Under the pieces are notes generated by a model. It worked only from the letters and a program-made list of their open reading frames with translations. It was not told where the DNA came from and did not search any database. DNA of 39,906 nt, from contig JAAAIG010000306.1 of NCBI GenBank assembly GCA_015852425.1, forward strand, positions 1-39,906, given 5' to 3'. Each line of letters begins with the position of its first letter. Positions within the stretch are counted from its first letter, which is position 1. A program made the translations under genes and the position numbers. Below are positions 10,901 through 22,387 of the stretch, in pieces. This DNA is from Gryganskiella cystojenkinii. Its lineage: Eukaryota > Mortierellomycota > Mortierellomycetes > Mortierellales > Mortierellaceae.

Positions 10901-13900
10901 GAGCATCTCCAATGCACTGCCAGACTGCCAGACGCGTTTCTTCGATCTCCCTCCCTCTTTATTTGTATATCAGTTTTTGTTACTAAAAGCGCAGACATAA
11001 ACAGTAAGACCAGATGTTCTAACTGCCCACATTTCTACCTCCTTCTCGTTCTCTTATTTCTGCTTTTTCTCGTTTTCGTTGTTCTGGTCGACTACTCTGG
11101 AAACTCTCACCGGACTTGCATTTTCCTCTGTTTGTTGGTTTTGTCTGCGTTTGTCCGCCTGCCCTGTCCCTGTCTTGGATCTTGTCTCAACTTTTTGGGT
11201 GATCGGCCTCTGGAACAACAAACAAAAAATATTACTCGTTGAAAAAAAAACCTGCATAATACTCTATCTAAAAGAACGATCGCGACGCCCCATCCGATCC
11301 AGCTTTTTCATCGACAAAGGCCGACCAACTCCACATCAAGGACAACCACAACAACACCTCTGATCCATCTGTCACTGCTCCAGGTATTTCATCTATCCCA
11401 GCATCATCATCACGCATTAAAGTTGATCGCAACCAGGGCCGCCTCTCCGAACCAGTGCTGGAGCGGAAGCAAATCGGCAATATTTTCCCTACGAATAATC
11501 TCACCACGATCTTATTCCTAAAACCACCTTTTTTTTTTTCTTCTATTTATTCACCCAGAATCGGACAATTTTTCGCCTAGAAGACCTGAAAGAAGCAACA
11601 ACAACCGCTACACCAGCATCAGCGTCAACGATCCACAGCTCGAGGACTATTGCCATCATCATATCCACGACAACCCCTCGGAGAATAAATCATACCTACA
11701 ACAACAGCAGCGGCAGCAGCAGCTGAAGAGAAACCATTCTCCTGAACAGCAAAGACAACAAGCTCAAGAACAAACCGAACAGCCACAATCGTCGACGTCG
11801 CCTTCTTCCACTCGTTTACCATCACAGTCGTCTTTAATTTCGAGTTCTCCGGTACAGCAACAACGACAACCACTGCATCTGGACCACACTCTCGGTATCA
11901 ACGCCAAGAACAGCTCATCTGATCCTTCTCTACTTTTTCGAGACAAGAAATCCCCCTGGCCTTTTCAGCCTCTTTCTGAGGAGCAATTTTTCCCTAAACA
12001 GAGCAACAGCCATAACAAACACGGGGAAATCCAACAAGGCAGCAACAACGTCCTCGAAAGAACACTCTTTGATCTTGAGAGCGCTGAGTACCACAACCTC
12101 CTCTTAACTCTTTCTGGTCATCACCCTCCTCCTCGATCGTACACACCTCCACAGCAACAACAAGCTGGTTATCATCTAAGCCTTCTTCCCTCTTCCTTTA
12201 CTGATTCACGTGCACTTTATCCACAGGCTGCTTCTCCAGATCATCAATTACCCTTGCTGCCACACAGTCACCGCTGGACCGATACCACTACTCTCCATCT
12301 CAGTCCTTTCGTCACTGTTTCAACTTTTTCTTCTTCCTCCTCTTCCTCACACTCGGAGATACCCCCTACATTTTCACCGCGAACACGAGCAGGATCGACA
12401 CCACAGTCAATCTCCTTTTCTCCTTCCAAGCACTCGTCGTCTTCGACCTCTTTGACGGTTGTGCAGCCACCCTTCTTTGCTCCAGTCGAAGACCTTTTCC
12501 TTTCAGCACAAGACCGACAACACTCTGCTCTTCGCGCTCACAACAAGAACAACCACAGTGAAAGACGCGAAGACGAAGACATCAACGCCATCAAAGAAAA
12601 TTTCATCAGCTCAAACAGTGAACACAGCAGCTACCCCTGCATTCTTGACACCACAGCTCTTTTCGGTTTTGATCCGTTTGCAGACTCTGCATTGTTGGAC
12701 CATAATCAATTATTGTTCGATTCAACAAGACCAGCAATCACAGCAACCACAGGGACCGAGTTTGGCCTCGAGGAAGATAAAGAGGAAGGACTCTTCACGG
12801 CTACTTCGTCTTCATCTTTGTCTAGGCTGTCGTTGTTGCCACTCATGAGTCTTGACTCTATGATCACGCTGCAACCGACAAAGAATACTACTTCAACAAC
12901 CGCTCCATCACCTCCTTCATCATCGGACTCTTCTCCATCACCATTATTTCTCTCGTATCCAGGACAGAGTCCTTCGCAGTCATTGTTTGGATCATCATCT
13001 CATCCAGGTACGGTAATCAATGATGAAATCATAAAAAGAGTCCAAACATTCTCCCCATCACCCCATTCAAACTTCAAACTGATCTTTTCAATTGCCTTTT
13101 CCTTGCCCTTCTTCGTCGAAGTTCAATCCCCACCTTCTTTGAATTGCCTCTTTCCCGCACATTTTCTGGTTGTTACCACTGTGTGACCAGAGCCCTAAAC
13201 ATTTTTTTCCCCTTCCTGGCCCAGAGTATAAAAAAGCCACGATTCCCCTCAACAACTATCGCTTTCTCTTGGAAAATTTATACTTACTGGTCATCTTTCT
13301 TCTCTCTACTCACTACTTTCTTTTGTTCTTCATAACATAACAGGTGCAGCTCAAGATCCAGAACTGAGCCACACTACCACAGCTACAACAACAATAACCT
13401 CTACTACTTCTACATCCATGGCAGCCACTGCAACACTCTCCCCGATTCCAAATGTGAATCACCATCTCGATTTGGCCCTCGCCAACGCCGAGCAGGAATT
13501 TAACCAACAACAACAGCAGCAACAAGATGCTCTCTCAAGTCCAACGCTCTCTGAAGGACTCATCTCGCCCACAGCTGGTCTGAGCCAAGATGATTTCTCA
13601 AGACTCTTTGCTTCGCAACGGTCCTTTTCCTTGGATTTCTTTGACACAACGACGACGACGATTACAACACCGACGAACGAGTTGACTCTCGAGTTGATCG
13701 AAACCCCTCCCTCTTCGTCCACTGAACCGTCCACTTCCTCCTTGGCCTCGCCCTTTGGAGGTCTAGCTACAGCCTCCTCGACGACGCCTCGGATAACCAG
13801 GACCTCGATCTCGACTCCAACCCCGACCGTGACCCCGTTGATGAACTTTAACAATTCCTCGGACCTGTCGCGCGGTCAGCATCCTGGTCAGATCTCGACC

Positions 13901-15454
13901 TCGTTTGCTCACAAGATCAATGATCCCTTTTCACCCTTGCCCAAGAAAGCCGCGGTCACGATCCTTCATCAGAACGAAGAACAAAAGAAGCTACAACAAG
14001 ATTACCAGGGTCTATACCTCCGATCGCCTTCTCGGTCGCCTTCTCCGTCATCTTCCTCGCTCGAGTCCGGGTCCAATTCGCCCTCGCCCGTTTATGAGGA
14101 TATGCCGGTTCCTGTGACAGCCTGTGCGAGCTGCAAACGATCCCATATCAAATGTGATCACGGTCGACCCTGTCAAAACTGTATGAAGCACCCGTCCAAG
14201 GCTGCGACTTGCCGTGACGCGGTGCCAAAACCGCGTGGCCGTCCCAAAGGTGGAAGTAAGATTGCTGCAGAGGCAATGGCCAAGGGTCGTCATCACCATC
14301 ATCATCATGGTCATGGGAGTCGACAAATGTCACATCCCTTTAACGCGTTTCCTCCACATCATTACTCGTATCTCTCCCATGGACCTCAGTCGGCATCGCC
14401 AACGTCGTCTCATCCCTATCAACATCCTCAGCAGCAACAGTTCTCTCGACAAAGATCCTTGTCATTCCCTCATGTGATGCCGTCTCAACAACAGGTGCCT
14501 TATGCGGTTCGGCAGCAACAGATCCAGATCCAACAGCGTCAACGGATCGCGCAGCAGCAGCAACAACAGCAGTTGCAGCTACAGCAACAAATGCATTTAG
14601 AACAACAACAACAACAATGCCAAAAGTTGCATCAACAACATATGTTCCAGCAGCAGCAGCAACAACAACAACAGCGTCAGTTTCTGTCTCAGCCACAAAT
14701 AGTCCCACAGCCGGGTCTCTATCCTTCTCCGATGCCTATGGGTAACAGTCTAATAACCCGACGAGGCACGATCCATGGGTCCACCAGCGAGTACCTGTCC
14801 CCGGTCGCGGGTTCGACCGGTCCGATGCAAAACTTAAACCAGCAGCTGCAGTCGGGTATGCCGATGCCGATGCCCTCGTTGCTGTTTCCCTCTTTCCAGA
14901 GTCCTTCCTTCGCGACTAGTAGCCCATTGTTGCAACAGGAACAGCCCCATCAACAGCAGATGATGATGCCGATTCACCCGCTCGAGCAACAGCGTTTTCA
15001 ACACCAGCATCCTCAGTTCATGCGGCCACCTTATGGCCCAACAAACCTAACGCGATCGCACAGTGAACAGGGGTTGGTCAATGCCTTGAACATGTCCCCA
15101 CTCTCACCGACAGCATCGGTGCCTTCATCCTCATCGATGGCGACATCTACCATCTTACCGTTCAATGTGGTTCGCGCTGGTCCTCATCGTGTGGGTCCTC
15201 TTGTCTCTCCAGTGCAGCAACAGTTCTTGTATCAAGAAGTCCTTCAGGATTCTCAGCAGCTCATACATGGGACGAGCAACCCGGTCATGTCGACCACATC
15301 TTCGACCGCGTCCATGTCGCTTACCAGCGGTTCCACAGCCGCATCGACTTGTTCTTCTGCATCTCCTGCGTCGTCGTTCTCACCTACGCCTGGATCTGAG
15401 ATTTCGGCCTGTTCGCCTAGTCTTCCAACTCCTTCTACTTTCTACATGCCCTAA
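7941..15454 (+). CDS. Large Zn2Cys6 (fungal binuclear zinc cluster) transcription factor with polyglutamine tracts
   Basis: Proposed exons: 7941-8219, 11275-11383, 11559-13007 and 13344-15454, giving 1315 residues. Phases agree at every join (0, 1, 1); the last two joins (CCA G/GT donors, good acceptors) are firm, while the first exon and its 3055-base intron are tentative. The DNA-binding domain lies at residues 873-902 (bases 14123-14212) with spacing C-x2-C-x6-C-x5-C-x2-C-x9-C, starting CASCKRSHIKC. It is followed at once by an AT-hook-like PRGRPKG and a His run. The rest is disordered: Ser/Thr/Pro-rich, Gln-rich tracts near 13505-13530 and 14520-14690, and acidic-hydrophobic patches (for example ALFGFDPFADSALLDHNQ) that could activate transcription. 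It should act in the nucleus on DNA; target genes are unknown. No middle-homology domain was recognised. If exon 1 is wrong, translation would have to start at a later ATG such as 12845 or 13418. Confidence 0.75.
8220..11274 (+). other. Putative 3-kb intron, or alternative promoter region, of the Zn2Cys6 gene
   Basis: Between the exon ending in AAAG/GTAAAG at 8219 and the exon starting at 11275 no coding frame is convincing. The acceptor (CTAAAAG at 11274) has a weak pyrimidine tract but is fixed by an in-frame stop just before it and by phase 0 on both sides. The stretch holds an 18-base T run (9172-9189) and, at about 9860-10190, a pyrimidine-rich segment ending in a strong donor GTCGTAAGT at 10192. 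All three frames of that segment carry stops, so it could be an untranslated first exon from a second promoter. Confidence 0.35.
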
Positions 15455-16290
15455 AAAAATCGATACTTACTCATATATTGTCTTTGTCCTTTGTTATTTT
15501 TCTTTCCTTTTCTATATTCTTTCTATTCTTTCCTTTCTATATTCGTTCTATTCTTTCCTTTCCTTCCTTCCTTTTCTTTCATTGGTAACCATATCAAAAC
15601 TTCCCTTTGCATTTTTTTTGATCAATTTTGTTGTACAACATACATGCCTTCCGTACCAAAAAAAAAAAAAAAAAAATTAATAAACAAAAAAAAAAAAAAA
15701 AAACTAACAAAACAAACAAAAAAATTGTTCGTGAATAAAAAATATCGTTGTCGTTTCATGCGGTCCATTTTTTACAGTGCAGTCCGGCAATAGTTCCAGG
15801 CTTTTAACGCCCAACCGCTGCAGGTTAATTGCAAACTAGAGTCAGTAGATCAGGACAGGGACGCAACGGGACATAGAAAGTAGTGTTACGCCACAATGAG
15901 CATGAGTGAAAATCCTGAAACATGAAAACATCCACAACTCCTTGGGAGGTAATCTCGAGTATCGCGCACAAAAAGAGGAAGAGCTGGTTGGATGGTTGGT
16001 TCAGATTTCTATCTGATAATATTATTACAATCGTCATGTGTGAACGAGGGGAACATAAAGGTTGTGTTGATACAGATAAAAATACAAACGCACACTCCCA
16101 CATTTCCTTTCCATCTCCCTTCATAGTCGAAGAAGAAGAAGAAAAGAGTAAAAGGGCAATGCTGATAAAAAAAAATATGTCGCCAATGGGCTTGAGAAAA
16201 AGGCTGAAAAGTAGTTCAGGGACATAAAGGGTCCCCTTTCGTCGTTCACAGCCAGAAAAAACATATCAGTCCCATTGCGAGCCGGGGTAT
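15455..16290. other. Convergent 3' region between the Zn2Cys6 gene and the MFS gene
   Basis: The two genes end toward each other here. The left half is T-rich and then A-rich, with two long A runs; the right half shows no gene. Both 3' untranslated regions should lie in it. Confidence 0.5.
15658..15703 (+). repeat. Double poly(A) tract with AATAAA between
   Basis: An uninterrupted run of 20 A (15658-15677) is followed by TTAATAAAC, which holds an AATAAA at 15680-15685, and then by a second run of 17 A (15687-15703). It lies about 200 bases after the stop codon of the Zn2Cys6 gene and could act as its 3' end signal. Confidence 0.85.
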
Positions 16291-18085
16291 TTAGCCGGAC
16301 AAAGAAGGCGCAGACGATGGCGAGGACAAGGAAGCGACGTGAGCCTTCTTCTTATCATCACTCACAGCCGCAGAGTCGTCCTCCACCTTCCCAACATCTG
16401 TAGGTGCGAGATCGCCTCCCTTCTCGGCCTGATCGTCGTTAAGGGCGACCTTCCCGTTGAGAGCTTCTGCTCTGAGGAGTTTCTTCTTTTCCAGTGTGGC
16501 TTTGGAGGGGACAAAGGCCAGAGTGATCAAGACACAGAGACTTGTCACCGCAAAACCAATCCAGAGACCGACCTGGTATCCTTTCATGTGTGATCCTGTC
16601 TTGTTGATCACAGCATCCGAGATGGCATTCGTAATCGCGAGTCCAAGACCGGATCCTGCCTGCATAGCGACAGAGAAAACGGCACCTAACAGTGGAAAAA
16701 ATAAGAAAATTGGTTGTTGTCAGTTTAATTCTAACAGGACTTTTTGGTGAGTAGCTCTTGACTCTTTTTCGATCCATAAAGTGAGCATGATGACTTACTG
16801 TTCAATCCATGCTCGCCTGATTTGGCCATCGTAAGAGCTGCGACCATTGCTGAGGTATAAGTCATGGCAATACCAATTTCACCAATGCACATTGAAGGAA
16901 ACGGCAATCTCCAGTAGGTCGTCTCTGCATTCGCGATCGCAAACAACGCTGCCGAGAGCGACATACATCCGGTGCCGAACACCAACAAGGGCTTGGCTCC
17001 GACCTTGGGGATCAAGTATCCGGCCAAAGGGTTTAGAACCAATCCAGGGAATGCCAGGGGGAAGAACGCATAGGCTGTGTTCAAGGCACCGTAGCCCATG
17101 ATCTCCTGGAAGATCAGGGTACAATACAAATTATAAACCAGATACCAGGTCTGGTACAATGCTCCGATGATCAACATGGCCGAGAACATTCGGGTTCGGA
17201 AGATGGTCATTGGCAACATTGGGGCTTCGACACGCTTCTCGATCCAGACGAACAGTCCGAACAGGAAAACGCCGAGAACGAGACAAACGATTACTTGAAC
17301 TGAAGACCAGTGTCCATCCGAGATACCGTATACGATGGCGAGGAGTGCGGCCGTGATGGTGATGGCACCAGCAATATCCAGCTTAACATTCGCTCGATAT
17401 TCCGCGCTTGACTCGGGGATGACAAAGTAGGCGACGATCGCAATGAGGACGCCCATGATGGCCGAACTATTGTGGTAAGAAAGAAGAAAAAAAAAACGTA
17501 ACTGTCAACCTAGCTGTAAACTCATATAAATGCAAAGCAAAGTTTAAAATAAAAAGGGCAAACTCACATATAAAAGATGTACTTCCAGCCGATGGTCGCC
17601 GTAAAAACACCTCCGAGTACCAAGCCGATACCAAAGCCAAGAGCACCACTGCTCGAGAAAACTGACAGCGCCCTCGACTTCTCAACCTCTTCAGTGTACG
17701 TAAACTGGATCAAGGCCAAGGCATTCGGGATCGTACAGGCCGCTCCAAGACCTTGCATTGCTCTCGCGACACAGAGCAAGATCACCGACTGAGAGAGACC
17801 ACAGACCAGGGACCAGATCGAGAACCAGACCAGGCCGATCAAGAACCAGAGTTTATGACCGTACTTGTCACCGAGCTTACCACCGATCAACAGAAAGGTA
17901 CCAAATGTCAGCGTGAAGGCATTGACGATCCAGGGTAACTGACTCTCGGAAAAGTGCAGTTCGGCCTTGATGGTCGGCAACGAAATGTTGACCGCAGACA
18001 AGTTGGCGACGTCCAGGAACTGTGCTAGACAAAAGACGATCAGGATAACCCACTTGGGAGCCTTGGTCGTTGATTTGACCAGCAT
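16291..18085 (-). CDS. MFS transporter, DHA2 (14-helix drug:H+ antiporter) type
   Basis: Three exons on the minus strand, 18085-17568, 17466-16799 and 16685-16291, join in phase to 526 residues. All introns (101 and 113 bases) have GTGAGT or GTAAGT donors and TAG acceptors. The protein is almost entirely membrane helices. Motif A of the major facilitator superfamily is seen at residues 68-78 (GGKLGDKYGHK) and motif C, typical of antiporters, at about 147-161 (GALGFGIGLVLGGVF). The hydrophilic tail of about 70 residues is rich in Lys, Asp and Ser. Family members expel drugs or toxic compounds, or move amino acids or siderophores, across the plasma or vacuolar membrane by proton exchange; the substrate cannot be told from sequence. 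No biosynthetic cluster surrounds it. It shares a 634-base divergent promoter region with the Mediator-like gene. Confidence 0.9.
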
Positions 18086-18719
18086 GTTGAGTGGTTTGAG
18101 GAGAAGGAAGGTTTGTTGGGTTTGAGGGAAGGATTTGTGTTATAGAGTGTGGTGAAGAGGGAGGAGGGGCGGAAGAGGGCGGGTAAAGGAAAGAAGTGGG
18201 AAAGAGAGAAAAAACAAATGCGGATTGCTTAAATGGTGGATTCATTCGTTGGATTCGAACTCGTTTTTGCCCGCTTCCTTTTAAAGTTCCGGTGACTGGA
18301 GTCGGTTTCCCTTTTTTTTTTTTTTGGGCGCAATTCGATTTGCTGGAGAACATGGGGCCAAGACGGACCAGGATGTGACCTTATGTCGCAGGTGCTGGGG
18401 TTTTAGTCTGGAGTAACAACCTCGTGTACTGTACCTGGATCTTCCAGAGATCTTCAGGTATGACTGAGGCTAAGGATGCTTTGTTCACAATTTGTTGTAC
18501 CCCGCAATTTGCGCCCCACTTTTGTCCATGTCCACGCCAAAAATTTTGCCACCAAAGAGTATGGGTCACGTGATTGCAGGCAATGAAAGCATTTGAAACG
18601 AAACAAACAATCGAATCAACTCTTCACCACCACCCCCTACAGGAACCATCCATTGGAAGCATCAAGCACAACGAAATAGAGACACTTATTGCCAACCACT
18701 CATATAAACATCACCAAGG
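18086..18719. promoter_or_regulatory. Divergent promoter region, MFS transporter / Mediator-like gene
   Basis: 634 bases between two start codons pointing away from each other. It holds a 14-base T run at 18312-18325, and an E-box palindrome nearer the Mediator-like gene. No coding frame is supportable. Confidence 0.5.
18566..18573. promoter_or_regulatory. E-box palindrome TCACGTGA
   Basis: A perfect 8-base palindrome around CACGTG, the core bound by bHLH factors such as Cbf1, Pho4 or USF-type proteins. It stands about 150 bases upstream of the Mediator-like start codon and about 480 upstream of the MFS start. Functional binding is inference. Confidence 0.4.
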
Positions 18720-19890
18720 ATGCAGCAACCACAGCCGAGACCGCCGCTGATTGCCGAGATTGATCAGTTAAGGCGATCAGTCGACGTGAGTTCTTGATGA
18801 CAATTCTAGGCTTTAAGCGCGACACGGATGCAATCAAGGGGATGATCTAATGCAATCAGCAACTACACCCTTCGTTGTTATATTATCTCTTCTAGAGCAT
18901 GAATTCACAAGCAGCCGAGATGCTTAAAAACATGGACACTCTTCGAAATATGTAATAAGTTAGATATTGCTTATTTATTTTGCAAAGCAAAGGAAGGTTC
19001 GTGAAACTGACGATGATGCTGACCTTTTTATGAGGGTGTTTTGTATCTGATTTCTCAATAGTGGTGCGCCTCATATCGCTCTTCCATCAACAGAACAAGA
19101 AAAGCTGGATCGAGAATGGGAGTACTTTGAGACTGTGTGTGATCAAGTCTTCTTTATCCTCGTAAGCGAGAATACTCCTTAACAAAGAGCATCAGGATCA
19201 GACAACTAGAATGGACGGAGCAAAGAAAACACGTCTCATATATATATATATATATTCTCTTATTGTCGCCCATCCAAAAATTAGGAAAATACAAAGTACA
19301 AACTGAAGCGAAAACAGGAGCTGCTGGAACAGCAGTTGAACCCACCACCAGTACAACCCGTGAAAGAGGAAGCATCAGAGGTACAAACGATCCCTACCAC
19401 CGTAACACAGGCGATCTCCGAGCCTGGACCAGCAACAGTGGCAGAAGTAACTGCAACCACATCAGGAGATACTCCCCAGCCAAATTCAACACCACAAGCT
19501 ATGACGCCTGGACAGGCAACAACAATGTATTCAACCTCATCACCCATTTCCACATCAACACCAATGTCTCTTGTTGGCGACCCCTCATCCTCCCTGGATG
19601 TTCAGATGATGAGTCCGCCAAGCTCTTTGGGTGCTCACAGCACAAGTAGTGGCACGGTCGCCCCCACTGCGACTCCCAGTTCGATTATCTCGACTGCATC
19701 GTTGCTCTCAGCTTCGGCGCCTGTACCGGCACCTACACCTACAACTGTCGTATCAACAGTTGACAACAGTGCTACCTTGATGATGGATGACTCTTTGATG
19801 TCGGAAGAGGACAAGCTGGGCGAGACGATGTTTGACTTGGGAGATATTGGTAATCTCGGTGGCGAAATGGACGACATGATCAACTTTTAA
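18720..19890 (+). CDS. Small protein resembling a Mediator tail subunit (Med29/Med2-like), tentative
   Basis: Four exons, 18720-18785, 18896-18951, 19062-19161 and 19285-19890, join in phase to 275 residues; introns are 109 to 123 bases. Residues 1-90 look helical and conserved in style: IAEIDQLRRSVDSMN, AAEMLKNMDTLRN, and then LDREWEYFETVCDQVFFIL followed by a charged ENTKYKLKRKQELLEQQL helix. The remainder is a Ser, Thr and Pro-rich linker ending in an acidic, hydrophobic tail (MFDLGDIGNLGGEMDDMINF). A short helical head containing a CDQ.E/F.L segment plus a disordered acidic tail is what Mediator tail subunits such as Med29 (metazoa) and Med2 (yeast) show, hence the call. Sequence identity is too low to be sure. 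If right, it works in the nucleus linking activators to RNA polymerase II. Confidence 0.5.
19239..19254. repeat. (TA)8 microsatellite inside intron 3
   Basis: Eight perfect TA units within the third intron of the Mediator-like gene, about 30 bases before the acceptor. Confidence 0.9.
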
Positions 19891-19896
19891 AATAAA
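19891..19896 (+). terminator. AATAAA directly after the stop codon of the Mediator-like gene
   Basis: AATAAA follows the TAA stop with no gap. Another gene starts 284 bases further on, so a short 3' untranslated region would fit. No transcript evidence. Confidence 0.35.
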
Positions 19897-20179
19897 AGGC
19901 GTCCTCTTTCTATCTGGTATCTGCTTTATGTTACCTTGCGGAGAAACGAGCAAAGTTTGTCAAAGTGCAGACAAAAGTTGTGAGATGCAAAAGAGGCAAT
20001 CAGACTATGATCTCCGTACAATAGAGCACGCAAAAATGAGGTACAGTTTGCACTGTTGATCTTTTCTCCTGTTCGTTTCTTTCTTCCTTCCTTGCACTTT
20101 TCCATCACTATTGCTTCTCCTTTTTCTGTCTTTCTCTCCCTCGCACCATCCACTCCCCAACCTCCCGCCCCTTGACATC

Positions 20180-22387
20180 ATGAACGACACTGTTGGCAAG
20201 TGGGGCGCTCGAGACATGAGCGCCTCCAACACTCCACAGGGTTGGGCCTCGGACTCGAGGGTGTATGAGTGGCGCCCTAACTATACCCTTCAAACCGCGC
20301 CTGATGACCCAGAGCTCCTAAGAGAACTCTTCTCGGAGGAGACTCGAGTCTCCTCCGGGATCAATTTCAAAGCCTACGCAGACATGCAAGTCTCTGTCAA
20401 AGGCGGTCCTCTCGGATTCAAGCCTGCCATGACAGTATGCCTTTTTTAAAATCACCAACTTTCTTAACTATGTTAGCCTCTGTTGAGAAGGCTGTCTAAC
20501 CCTGTTGTCTCATTATTCCTTCTCTCCTCTCCCTCCTAGTTTGAGGATGCTCGACTCGAATCTGCAGTCCTTCAAAACGTGCAGCGGATGCACTACGCCG
20601 AGCCTACTCCGATCCAGGTGTGATCATTTGTTTGTCCGGTCCTAGAGATTTTTCAACATAGACAACGACTGCCAAAGCCTGCTTTTTCCACGTACAGTAT
20701 TAACTTGTTCAGTTTTTGCTTCGAACGCGATAGAAAAACGCAGTACCTCTGATCGTTCAGAACTATGACCTGATGGCGTGTGCCCAAACAGGCTCTGGAA
20801 AGACCGCAGCCTTTTTGGCCCCGATCATTTCTAGCTTGTTGACCAAGATCGCTCAGGGCCGTGTCAAACCCGTCCGACGGGTGCCCGGCGGTGGCCCAGT
20901 GAAGGCTTCGCCTATGGCGTTGATCATCCTTCCAACCCGGGAACTGGCTATCCAGATTTTTCGACGAAGCTCGTCGAGTATGTCCTTTATGAACAAGCAG
21001 AAAAAAGTCTGATGGATCAAATCCCGTGGTAGCATATATGAATAATACATCTTCTTTCTTTCCTCCCTTATTGTATCTTCTTAGTTCACTTACAAGACAC
21101 CATTGCGCCCTGGTGTTGTCTACGGTGGATCCGAGGTTCGCACACAACTCCAGCAGATGTCACGTGGTTGCGACATCCTTGTTGCAGTCCCTGGTCGCCT
21201 GAAGGATATGATTGAACGGGGCTCGATTTCCTTGGCGTACGTGCGTCATCTGGTCCTGGATGAGGCAGATCGCATGCTCGATATGGGGTTCGAGGCCGAT
21301 ATTCGTCAAATCGTGAACAAGTCAGCCATGCCTCAAGATGAGGCTCGTCAGACCCTCATGTTCAGCGCCACGTTTCCGAATGATGTACAGCACCTCGCCA
21401 GGGATTTCCTCAAAGATGACTTCGTCCGACTGAGAATCGGAAGGTAGAAAAGATGGATTGACCAAGGCAACGGCTTGTCTCATGAAGGTTCCTGCCCAGA
21501 TCATCTCTCTAAAGCGTTTTTTTTTGCCGCATGTTTAGGATCGGTGGCACTACGTCGGACATCACACAACGCGTCTTGTATGTGCGTGACTCTGACAAGC
21601 GCGACACTTTGGTCGAGATCTTGATGACGATCCCGCCCTGCAGAACCCTGATATTCGTTGAGACCAAGCGCGCCGCGGATGGACTGGACGACTTTCTCTA
21701 CAACATGAAGTTCCCAACCGTCTCGATCCACGGTGACCGTGACCAGAGGGAGCGCGAGAAGTCGCTCAAGGCTTTCAAGTAGGTCATGTTATCTCATTGA
21801 AACTATGCTATTCTCGAGGTCAAAGTACGTTTTTTCTAATCTTTAATATCTTTTCTCCCTTCTGTGTCTGTTTCTTTTCTGCCTAGGGAGGGCAAGAGTC
21901 CGATTTTGATTGCGACGGCCGTGGCCTCTCGTGGTCTCGACATCCGAGACGTGAACCACATCATCAACTATGACCTGTGCAGTGATATTGACGACTATGT
22001 GCACCGGATCGGTCGTACTGCCCGTGCGGGTAATCAGGGACTAGCGACGTCGTTTTACAACGACAAACACGACGGAATCGCTCCGCAGCTGACGAAGATC
22101 TTGCAGGAGAGCAACCAAGAGATCCCAGACTTTCTTCAGTCTTTTGTCTCTGAGCACACGTATGTACTGCCAAATACAGTTATTTGTCAAGTGTGTCAAG
22201 ACTATTGCACCTCTTTGTTCTGTGGGGAATCAGGTACTCATGCACCTCACTTTTTTATCTTGTCGATAGGTCCTACGAGACGGATGATTTCTTTGAGGAG
22301 CCCGAGCAGGGCCCCAATCGAGGACAGAGCTCCAGCGCTGGAATTGTTCAGGACAAAGACTCGTGGGGCAACAGAGGCGACTGGTAA
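20180..22387 (+). CDS. DED1: Ded1/DDX3-type DEAD-box RNA helicase, with a one-base frameshift in exon 3
   Basis: Seven exons: 20180-20434, 20540-20617, 20734-20977, 21085-21443, 21539-21778, 21887-22159 and 22270-22387. Without the extra base the product would be 521 residues. All motifs are present: Q motif (YAEPTPIQ), AQTGSGKT at 128-135, PTRELA, PGRL, DEAD at 251-254, [21 protein letters not shown] and HRIGRTAR. The family unwinds RNA and helps scanning during translation initiation in the cytoplasm. The N-terminus is short (no eIF4E-binding type extension seen) and the C-terminal RGG part is missing, though it still ends SWGNRGDW. In exon 3, after IQIF, a run of five T (20957-20961) shifts the frame; four T would restore the conserved sequence into exon 4. 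As written, translation stops early in exon 4. This could be a sequencing error or a damaged paralogue. Confidence 0.85.

Noticed and set aside
12254..13186. 310-codon frame as an independent gene
   Set aside because: Its apparent start is a TTG, the frame is open upstream to 11559, and phases link it to the zinc-cluster exon; the end after 13007 is intron.
13459..13854. Antisense frame over the Zn2Cys6 gene
   Set aside because: Shadow of CAA/CAG and Ser codons on the other strand.
18235..18262. GGATTCGAACTC, similar to a tRNA B box
   Set aside because: No A box or acceptor stem at a suitable distance, so not a tRNA gene.
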